A stretch of DNA of 64,000 bases. Source: Tubiluchus corallicola. Its lineage: Eukaryota > Priapulida > Priapulimorpha > Priapulimorphida > Tubiluchidae. This document shows, piece after piece, positions 36,381 through 64,000 of this stretch (position 1 is its first letter; every line of letters begins with the position of its first letter). The notes beneath the pieces are model-generated. The model saw only the letters and a list, made by a program, of their open reading frames with translations, made no database searches and was not told the origin of the DNA. The stretch covers positions 126,001 to 190,000 of the forward strand of contig JAQGDQ010000246.1 in the NCBI GenBank assembly GCA_030141605.1, given 5' to 3'. The position numbers and the translations under genes are program-made.

Positions 36381-36486
36381 AGAAAAATCAACTTGGTTAT
36401 TACTGCAGTTTGAGTAAACACTTGGAAACGTGGGATCGTTTCCAAGTGTTTACTCAAACTGCAGTAATAACCAAGTTGATTTTTCT
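36381..36486. repeat. Perfect 50-bp inverted repeat (hairpin, 6-nt loop)
   Basis: Arms 36381-36430 and 36437-36486 are exact reverse complements (inner end CTTGGAAACG / CGTTTCCAAG, loop TGGGAT). No mismatch was seen, so the structure is young or maintained. Confidence 0.93.
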
Positions 36487-37892
36487 AGTAATTAATTTAA
36501 TCATTAGATAATTAATTTATTAATTATAAATGTTAATTTCAAGGTTATTGATTAACGGTGAAATTAACTTACAAATATCATTATTAAAATTCGGAATCCA
36601 AACTTGAATAAAAAGAAAACGTGAAAATCTGAACAAGCAATATCTATAATAATATTATGCACGCGTTGATTCCAAAATAGTTGAATTTTTTTTGCAATTT
36701 TGTTTTTCAAGCAAAAATACCTTCGGTTAACATGTTTAAAAAATGCTAAATGCAGCATATATGAGTTAATTTGCAAAATACCTCAAAAACTAAAACAAAA
36801 TTAATTATAGTCAAGAAGATACAGTGATATAGAAGATGAACCACTTGCACAGCCAACAGCAAAAATGAAGGCCGTAAAGCCATAATTAAAAAATACATAT
36901 CGTTCAGAAGTATTATTTGAAAGTCAATTGCGTTCGCAGTAGGGTGCGTGTCGAAAAAAAATCTTGCAAGCACTCCACAAATTACTACCATACTAGTACC
37001 ACAATATAGTATAGATTAATTATTTTACAATGCTATAATTTTTTTGCATTCTTGTACAGGCACTCTATTGCATTACTATACAGGCTTTCAATCTTATTGT
37101 CTCTAACGGTCAGAGACTCTAACTCAACTAAACTGTGCAAAAAAGCAATAAGCATCAGCCTCGTTTTTCTGTCTATATTATATAATATAAACCTAGATAT
37201 TCTTGTTGACAGACATCAGAAGTATACACTCTTCATTCTATACGTCTGAAGAAATTTCATTAAAATTAAGAAGTTTAATACAGTATAAATAATATATTCT
37301 GACCTTGTAATATGACGATGAACAGAGATTTCCTTGTCTCTTCCAGAATACGTAAAGGCAGTGAACGCCAACCACTTCTTCAGTTACCAGTAGGCACTGG
37401 TATGATTCCAGTGCAGTGGTGAAGACTTTCGCTTTCTGCAATTAGATCAACTTCTCACATTGAATCCAGGGTCGCGACGCAAGCTCGCAACAGCCAGATG
37501 TTCCCCACTGGGAACAACTTAACCCACTATCCGGGCTGGATAAAAGGTGTGTTAAACGAATTTACTGTAATAAAATTTTAGCAGTACATGTATGTATGTG
37601 GGTCATACAGCGACTACACTGACTGCAGAACTACAAAAAGTACAGCGACTATTATTCATTATTACATAGAATATTGTTTAAAACGTTTTCGGGGCCTGAC
37701 TTTTTACAGTTCCGTTATTGTAGCTTAAAACCCTAGATTTGAGAGATGATGTAACGTAGGTAGTAGCGTCGGATCGGACTGCCTGCCATTATTACTTTTG
37801 GTCTTGGAACATGTAAGCACGCAAGCGACGAACCGAACCGGGTTTAGATAATTTTCCCAGAAAAACCATTTCCCATTTCCCATTTCTCTTTC

Positions 37893-38035
<143 letters not shown>

Positions 38036-39442
38036 CTGCTGCCTTTAGTTATCTACAGCGCTTTGACTATTGAATATAAAAAATTAAAAATCATTTAAAA
38101 TGACGCTATGATTAAGCGGTCATCATTATTTTTTAATTTTGTTTTGGAAAGATATTTCGTGTTGAAACTTCGTTGCTACAATTTCAAGTTTCCTTAGGAT
38201 GAAACTGCTTTCTGAAAGTAATTTACATTGTATCATTTGCTGCATATAATCACTTCACATTCAGTTGATTTTCATAAGATTTGAAATAAAGTTCAATAAT
38301 ATAATAATTACAAAAAATGAAAACACCAAAGTTTTGCGAACCACACAGACTTGTTAATATCTTGGGTGCAATATCTGCACATAAATTATGCTCATTCGAA
38401 AGATTTTTTGCTGTTTTTATGACAGGACAAGATTCTAGTTAATTATCAAGATAATTCTCTGAGATGTATTACTGAACTGGCAGAAATATCAGTCCATCTT
38501 CTCCAAACACCAAGAAATAATTGGGTTTACAGTAAAAAGTAACTGGTCAAGAGTGGCATTCCCAAGCAATCTCCAAACAAATAATTTGCCAGGCTTGGCA
38601 CTGCTTTTGGTTAAAATTAACTACTTTTTGTTGCGCATTATCTAAAAGAACTTATTGCATTTTCTGTGAATTTTATTTTCTATGAAATGAAGGTTCTGAG
38701 AAAAAATTCTAGGAAACGGCAATGCTGGGAAATATTTTTTCTGGGAAGGAAATTTTGCAGCAAAAAAGTTTTCCGTGAAATTTTTTTGTTGGGCAAAAAA
38801 AATCTGGCAAAAAAACTTTTGGGAAACGGAGTCTACCACAGCCTAAGTATATTCATCGAGTCCTACGCACCTACACATGCTTACCGATAAGTGAGTGACT
38901 GCACTAAAAACGTTTGCGAACAAAAAACTTCAGATTGTCCTGTATGTTCGAAGAACATCAGACTGTCCAAGCTCAAACTTTCAGTTTAACCACTCGCACT
39001 TTTTGCAATTCCATAAAAAAGCAATGTGAGAAATCCCTCGCCTTAAAATGTTTATACTGTGTGATCGTTAGCATGAAGTCACCATTCAGAGAAGTGAGTG
39101 CAAGACTGGTTTTACTGTTTGGGCCTTAAAATTTAACTTTTAAATTGTGTTACAATGTTTAACAACACTCACAGCTTATTATTTTCTATACAGTTTGTCA
39201 CCCTGCAACACAGTGGAAGGCTACCTAGTGTGAGTTTGTGAATCTTTCTGCAGGACTGGAATCTAGCTCTTTACTAAGGCTAAACCTTTAAACGCAAACA
39301 TCGAACTGACAAAAGTACCAGTCTTTGCCAAGTTTGGATATGAATACATTTTATCTCGGTGTAAATAGTAATTTACTCGTTAATTAATTATAATGGTAAT
39401 ATAGTCATAATCAGTATGATAAATGAAACTACTCAGAACAAG

Positions 39443-39500
39443 TATTGAACTCGATGGTCACCCATCTGGCTAAACAGAGCAGCCTCGACATTCAACGATA
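39443..39500 (-). pseudogene. 5S rRNA-like relic
   Basis: Read on the minus strand, GATGGGTGACC with GTCGAGG upstream and AATACT downstream follows the order of the 5S rRNA internal promoter region (CGTCGGGCCTGG, GATGGGTGACC, AATACC), with small insertions. It is too diverged to be functional and may be part of a 5S-derived SINE. Confidence 0.35.
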
Positions 39501-39772
39501 AAGTTTTTTCATGTAGATATTGGTTTTCATATTGTTTTGGGTTCTACCGTTTATTATGCAGGTTTTCTCATAATTATAGTCAAGATTTACAAAATAATAG
39601 AGACAAGAGTTTTACTTTGTCATTGAGATAACGATTATTCAATTGTTATTAGTTCAGAATCAAAATACTTGGCAAAACTCACAAAGTAACTTATGCCTTA
39701 CAGCGATACAATTCGAATCTACTGATAATTTAGATGATATGTGCAATATTTAGGTAAAATTTGTACACGAAT

Positions 39773-39807
39773 ACATGTTTCTCGTTCAGGTAAAGCGAGA
39801 AACATGT
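39773..39807. repeat. Small perfect hairpin
   Basis: 12-bp arms ACATGTTTCTCG / CGAGAAACATGT with an 11-nt loop. It has no T-tract or gene context, so no function is proposed. Confidence 0.8.
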
Positions 39808-40914
39808 TTCCTTGGAGACTTCGATTTTATTTCATAATTAATTATTATACGCTTCTTTTACTCTCTTAAATTCATCTCTAGATCTTAGCTTTTGCAATCA
39901 AAATATTTTGTGATAATATTTAACATTTAATTTTGCATTTTTACCATTTTTATGCTGGTACAAAAAAGTGATCACTCAAAAATAATCATTATTTCGCTTG
40001 GATTATTGTCACTTACAGCCACCAGTTGACTCATTTTGATGCATTTTTCTTTTGCGTTACGTATTTAGTGGAAACGAACAAAAAGTGTCAGAAGCGCAAA
40101 ACTCTACTTAACTAAAGCAGATTTTATTCTGTTTATGAGTACAACTTAATAAATCTACAACCATACAGAATAATTACATTGTGTCTACGACACTATTTCT
40201 GTATTATGCAATCTTAATTCGATTCTCCCTTGAAAGATGGCGCCAGGGACCTGAACAGCAGTGAAGCCAAATCCGAAACTGGCTTACTCATAATCAACTG
40301 CAAGCCAGCAATTCAACACTCAGCTAGGCTTCATTTTGTTGTATATGTCATGCAGTCCCCGTTTGATGCTGCAACCATTTTAACTATTAGGCAAATACTA
40401 TCAAGCTGTGGTTGCATAGCGTGGTAACCAGAAACTGTTAGCACACTTACTGTAGCTAACGATGTGGTAGTTATAAATTATTAAAAATTACGACCGTGTT
40501 GTCTTAATTAAATTGTGGCGCTGTACGGAATTTGGAAATATTTTAACAAGGTGGCGTGGTTGAAGCAGTTACGAATGAATAAACTACTGAACCTATGTAG
40601 CATCTTTAACCTGTAAATAAAAAATGTGCTTATAGTAGTGTGGAAAACAGACAATGCTGCTTTAATTTTCGTAAAATTTGCTTTTCAATATTTCTGCTTC
40701 ATTGAAGAATTCGTAGAGTGCAAACTGAACTGTGCGCGCTTAAGAAGTTTCAAACAAGCGACAATATTTCACGTCACTTCGGCAGGAAACATAAAGTGTT
40801 TGGCATCCGGCCTAAAGTTCTACAAGCATCCAGCAAGGGTTTTCCTCAATTGCATACCGAAGTGTTAGCGTCACAAACTGTGCATGACATAGGAGAAGGT
40901 CGCGAAAGGCAACG

Positions 40915-58875
<17,961 letters not shown>

Positions 58876-61110
58876 GTAAACACTGCTGCTGGAAAAATTC
58901 AGGATTATGTTTATTCAGTCTTCTTGGCTTGTTGTAAGTTTTCTAAAGAGTTTTCAGGTCACACAATTACCACGACCACTACCACTACCATCATCACATT
59001 CTAAACTTTATTAAATTTATTTTATTGGTACTGTATCGCACAAAAAGCCAGCAGTGTCACTTTGTCATAATATACAACTAAAATCTATCTCTTGACTATC
59101 ATATCCCTTGAATCAATATACTTCTATGGCAATAGCTGAATCGACGTTTACGGCAACAAGTTTTAAAGCCTTCATGCTTTTACGACACATTTCATTTGTG
59201 CGGTGTTGTCAAAATTAATATGTTGAACGCATTAGCTGGGTCCCGTAATTACCCAATTACGCGAATTGCTTAATAAATTATTTTTGTTTCGCCCCACAGT
59301 TGCAAGTACATAGCATTTCTACGAACAATTATTCACTGGCGTCTAAAACAGCTTTTAAAACAAGCCATTGGCAGCTATGAATGCAGACTATGTAAACATA
59401 AACGTAGAAGGACTTGAAAAACTCACAAAAGATTCCCAATAATGACTTTTAAGTCATTAATTTCAAGATATAAAGAAGTTTCAAGTCTCGGTTGAAAACG
59501 CCATTCTTTGTCTTTCGAACTCAGATTTTCATTGCGCGAGTCGCTCCTTTTCGGAATTTAAGCCAAGCAATGTTGAAGACTGACTTTTGTATACAAAACA
59601 ATAACTTTTAATGTATAGCTAGCGAGCCTTGTACGACAACTTAGTAGATTATTTGGATTAGAATTTTTAAAAAATGCTGCCTTACTGAACACAAGTTCAC
59701 CAAGCTCTCTTCACTGCTGGCGTTTATCAATGTAATTTGGTCTTCACCGAAATGCGATTTTCCAATGTGTCTGATTAAAGAAGCAGGGTTTTCTGAAAAC
59801 ACCACCGCGTACTTATTGTCAATAAAAATTATTGGCAGAGTCGACAATAAAACTGCCAGATATTGTAAACTACACTGTTTAATATGGTACTATGTTTACT
59901 AAAAAATTAATTAACATAGAAATACATAATTGAGATCATTATTGTGTGAGGCCAGGGACGGTTAAATCCGTTAAGCAGCACAATTCTGGCGCTTAATAAT
60001 GACAGTTTTTATCATTCACAAATTCAGAAAAACTGTATATTTTAATTATCAGTGAAGTTTTTTACTAAAAAATCACGTGTACTCTTCCACATTTTCTGCT
60101 ATGTCTTAGTAGGCCCTATTTGTTAGCAGTAGATGTATAAAATTTGAGGCTGCATTACCTTCAACAATCTTTTTGCAGATGGCGAAAGGTATGGCGTATT
60201 ACGCAAACATAGGTGGCGTAATTGAGATAAATGAAAGCGATAATAAGCTGATAATGCCGCATGATGAAAAAGAGAATCGGAACAATATTTTGTCGAGGAA
60301 GAGATTCACCTTTTACGAAACACGCTAAAACGTGCTGTATTTCTAGTACTAGCCTTAATTATGTTTAATCGACAACTGAAGAATCAATGCCACAAAATCA
60401 GAACAAATTCCATTCTCGGTCTGATGTCTCTTAGCACTATCTAAGTTGAACAACAGAGGCCCAGTAATACGGTTCTGAAGGAGTTGACAATTGTTGGCTC
60501 ACTTTCACAGAACAAACGTACGCTTGCCTTGATTGAATTTGTGCTCATATTAGATCGTATAAAGTGCGAATTGCGTGCTGAAAGCGAGCACTCAGCGGAA
60601 TTACAACGATTCCTGCACTTGCCGCACTTTCATAAACGTCCACGGTTAATGTTGGCCCGAACTCGGAAAAGTTGGCAGACCTATCAATTGAACTTCACTG
60701 AAGAAAATATAATCGTTTTTAAAATTTTCATCATAACAAAGCCATTACGCATAAAAAGATAAATCCGCAATTAAGAAAGAATTTATATTTTCGAAACTCA
60801 ATTTAGAGTTTTTTTTACCAATCGAAACAATGTGAAATTGATAATTTTGTTCATGCACACCACGTATGACGAAAAATTGCCTGAAAGAACAATAAATTTG
60901 TTGTGGTTTTGATAAGATGAATAATTTTATCTGACTCACAGATAATTTTATTTCGATTAGCTATTTTAAATTGAAATTTTTCTTTTTCAGCTGGCAGCTA
61001 CCTGCAGAGTATCGTTATCGGTTTGTTTATTATTTCGTTTTCGTTTTGGTTAAAAAGCTGGCTGAATGATTCGCTTTTGTTAAATGGTTCACCTTGATTA
61101 GTTAGTAGGC

Positions 61111-61160
61111 CGGTGGTTGGTTGGCTCGTTGGTTGGTTGGTTGGTTGGTTATTTGGTTGA
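61111..61160. repeat. (TTGG)n microsatellite
   Basis: GGTTGGTTGG-type repeats. Similar short tracts occur at about 47719-47735 and 50431-50445. Confidence 0.85.
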
Positions 61161-61448
61161 TTCATTGGTTGATCTGTTTGTTATTGGTTGATTAGTTTGT
61201 ACTTTGTTAGTCGGTTGGTTATTGTTTGTTGGTTGAATAGGTAGTAGTTAAGAAGACAGTAAATCCTAACTGTAATACCCATTTCGCCTTAGTTCGCTTT
61301 AACTACGATGAAATTTCACTACTTTTTACTTTGCGATAAAAGTTCGAATTTCAAGTTTTACTTGAAGCACTAAAATATTATTTGGTGTTTTATTGTGATC
61401 TAAAAACATCAAGTATTGTAAATCTATCATGTTATATTTTCGTCTCCT

Positions 61449-61464
61449 GGGGGGGGGGGGGGGG
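61449..61464. repeat. Homopolymer run of 16 G
   Basis: An uninterrupted G run, which is prone to length errors in sequencing. Confidence 0.9.
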
Positions 61465-63748
61465 TTTGTCGCTGTGAACCCATTTCTCTATCATTTCTGG
61501 CTGTTAAAGTAAGGATTCGTCGTTTTAATTTATTTGATATCTGTATACCTACTAATTCTAACAGTTTTATATAAAATTAAAACGAGTGTTATCAACACAT
61601 GCTTTATTGTGTATTGTGTAAGGCATCGCAATTCGAGTTGCATATGGAAAAGGCATGTGGAATTTAAATTCCTTATTGGCTTGCAGTAAGAGTACACTAT
61701 AGTTTGGTAAACTTTGCAGTAGGAAATTTTGTGGCTGAATTTTACCAAAATTTAATTGGCTATTATAATCGGGAAAGGAAGTGGCAGCTGTAACCCTGCC
61801 ATCTATATTGTTGGGAAGAGTTATCATTAAATTCAGTAAGGGGCATTCGTTGCTCGGTTCAGCTCAGTTATTAACTGAGGCAGTTCAATTATTAAGTTTC
61901 AAGGGATAATCACTCTACCTGCATAGCCGCAATTGTCGTGTGACTTTTGCAAAGCTGCAATAAATTCATTTTCAGTTGTTGACATTCACACAAAGTCAAG
62001 TCCCATAATTCACATAAATTTGGAACCAAAGAAATTCAAAAAATCTTGTTTGGTGTTAGGTTATAATCGCATCATTAAAAGCCTAGAACGCAAATACAAA
62101 AACAAACCACAAAAATACAGTTTATTCTATTCGCTTGCAAAAGACTGATAATCTTTTTAATATTTCTGATTTTTGCAGTAGAATCTAATAACTGTAAATG
62201 GTTACTGCATGATAGATAAGCAAACTTGATTTGCTAACAGCGAAGTTGGTGATGAGCAATAAAATGGCAACTGACTGGCTCGCCGATATATCTTTTTATA
62301 ATATTTCCAGATAAGCTTTATTCTGTACCACCGCTTCTATAATAATTCATCATCTGTGTTAATGCACTAAGCAATCTGGATTAGCATACAACGAGTATGG
62401 ACAGTGGACATCTGAGAACTGTAATGCAAGGCGTCGTTTAATCAACTGCCTTGTCATTTCCCGTATTGACTAATGGTCACGTTGTGTTTGCTCTTTGCAA
62501 AGCCACGTACGTCTCTGGGTGGTTATTGCTTAGGGGGATGTGCATATAGTTTAGCGAAGGGGATGCCTTTGTGAGGTGTATGCCAATAACACAACAACCA
62601 GTCATCAAGCAGCATTAGTCCAATAATAGCAGATCGATAATAGTGATCTGCATATCTGCATAAGGGCAATATCCAAAACTGATCGGCACTATTCAACATC
62701 TCATAATATAAGATTTTATATCAATTTAAGCCGCTCATGATCACAATCGATCAGTGTTTTTCTACCTCACAAGACCTGATCTGCAACCGACCGAATGTTG
62801 AAATGAACATGACTACGACAATGGAGCACAATAGTCTAAATGACTAAGTAGCCGTAAATTTAGGGGTAAAGCACATTAACTCCATAACACTTGTAGGTAG
62901 TTGCAGAAAATTTTGGGATGAGGGGAATGGCTAAGTGCTCATAGTGCATGTTTGGCTGGAAAGCGAACAGTAATGAGCCTGCTTAGTAAATGTACGTATG
63001 ACCGTTGGAAAACTGTTTCTGGAATTTGCGCTCTTCTTTACAATGTCATATACTACAAATGTGCTCATTTTTATGTACATATATAATCATGTTTATTGTG
63101 CATTGTAAAAATATTCCTATATCTATTCCTATTCCCATTCTTATTCCGGAGAGTATTAGGTAACATACTGAACCTGGGTGAGAGACAATGTGGTACATTC
63201 AAACATGGTTTAGATGCTTTTACTGGGTTACTGTTTCGCTTGAGAAGTTTATGTTGCTAATGAGCCTTGACCGGTCCCGACGCATCCACAGCATTAACCG
63301 CAGACCGTGCCCACTGCGTGCTCGATCCGGCCCGAAATGCGCTGAATTGTGCATAAAGTACTTTTAAAAGCCATTTTATACATAAAAGCATCCATGATCA
63401 GTTAATTTTACTTGCTTTTGTAAGCCAATGAACCAGTGAAATTTTGTGTCATTTGTAATTAATCAGTGTTACCTCTTTGTAATCACTATTGTCAAAAGTC
63501 AGCTTCCCTTATATTACAAATGATTACTACGCTCTTCATAACCTCTTTTTCCAACTAGTAGAGATACAGCTAAGTACGAACACTGCGTCACCCTCTAGCA
63601 AGTGGCTTCTTCTATAACTATTATGAAGCTAATAGTCTCAGATTGGGAAGCCAAATGAAAAATGTAATCATTTTCTGCCTAGCAGAATCAGTGCAGTATA
63701 ACAGTAAGGATATATTAGGATTGGGGAGCTGTATTTTAGTCTCTGCAG

Positions 63749-63792
63749 GAAAAGACATAAAGAAGTCGAGGAACTAGCATACGAATTTTTGG
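63749..63792 (+). CDS. Possible next DAGLA exon (weak candidate)
   Basis: A good acceptor (TTAGTCTCTGCAG) precedes a 44-nt open stretch that would complete the phase-2 codon of exon 4. It would give KRHKEVEELAYEFL before a GTATTA donor. Phase fits, but similarity to the DAGL linker is weak by eye. Confidence 0.25.
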
Positions 63793-64000
63793 GTATTACG
63801 TGAGGATAACCCGTGTTATCGGTTGGGAATTGACAGTTCTTCAAACTTAACTAGAGCTTTGTATTTCAGACTTATGATGTAAGAGCGATGGGCATTCTCA
63901 AGTATCTTCTCAAGGATATTTTCTATACATCTCTGCTCAAAGTAAAAACGAGCTCTTTGTTTAACTATTGTGAGATTTTGCGATTGCACTTTGGTACTGA

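Larger units (their letters stand above)
58876..63748. other. DAGLA intron 4 region, no certain exon
   Basis: About 4.9 kb with a (TTGG)-rich tract (about 61111-61160) and a 16-G run (61449-61464). Possible acceptors at 60179 and 60993 give short frames that do not match the DAGL linker. No further exon is claimed. Confidence 0.5.

Noticed and set aside
38642-38890. Overlapping open frames on both strands with Phe/Lys-rich products
   Set aside because: Low-complexity A/T-rich repeat wording (GGGAAAT, TTTTTCTGGG); no protein family resemblance.
40718-40914. Zinc-finger-like wording (DNISRHFGRKHK) just upstream of the DAGLA start
   Set aside because: The cysteine spacing does not fit C2H2 or BED fingers, and the true coding frame from 40915 is different.
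60179-60230. Acceptor followed by WRKVWR as a possible DAGLA exon
   Set aside because: Phase fits, but an in-frame stop comes before any plausible donor and it does not resemble the family linker.
60993-61021. Short exon candidate giving SWQLPAEYRY in phase
   Set aside because: Too short and unlike the DAGL linker; the donor GTTTGT is weak. Not supported without RNA.

Overview
The window is AT-rich animal genomic DNA. It has phase-consistent GT-AG introns of roughly 0.1 to 11 kb, long microsatellites, decayed non-LTR retrotransposons and many palindromic elements. Domain content (antistasin, WAP, Kunitz, thyroglobulin type-1, lustrin-type repeats) and a diacylglycerol lipase-alpha gene point to an invertebrate metazoan. 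The phylum cannot be settled from the sequence alone, and I saw no bacterial-style genes.

Minus strand, 35219 down to 1811: one gene whose 23 coding exons can be joined by hand with every intron phase agreeing. They sum to 3525 nt, that is 1174 codons plus a stop. It encodes a secreted, cysteine-rich, multi-module protein of the protease-inhibitor type. The order is signal peptide, WAP, three [thyroglobulin-1 / antistasin / six-cysteine module] cassettes, a second block of six-cysteine and antistasin modules, two Kunitz domains, WAP, a fourth cassette, WAP, lustrin-type repeat, and a final Kunitz domain. The six-cysteine module occurs six times, always with a phase-0 intron between Cys1 and Cys2, and I do not recognise it as a named family.

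Plus strand, 40915 to beyond the right edge: the 5' part of a diacylglycerol lipase-alpha (DAGLA) gene. Four exons join in phase and encode the four-helix membrane amino-terminus. The catalytic lipase domain lies outside the window. The two genes are head to head, with about 5.7 kb between their start codons.

Introns and intergenic DNA hold most of the rest. There is a hAT-like MITE (1151-1509), a dispersed repeat in three places with a degenerate dimeric array (8.7, 16-18.3 and 27.2-27.8 kb), and inverted minisatellites (29.6-30.7 kb). There are several perfect or long inverted repeats (21.6, 31.8-32.6, 36.4, 43.9 and 50.5-51.8 kb), 5S-rRNA-like relics (39.45 and 41.46 kb), a decayed antisense LINE inside DAGLA intron 2 (48.3-50.4 kb), a second LINE 3' tail (54.5 kb), a pyrimidine-rich minisatellite (53.7-54.5 kb) and long (GATA)n, (CT)n, (GA)n and (CA)n tracts. 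I found no convincing tRNA gene or intact 5S gene.
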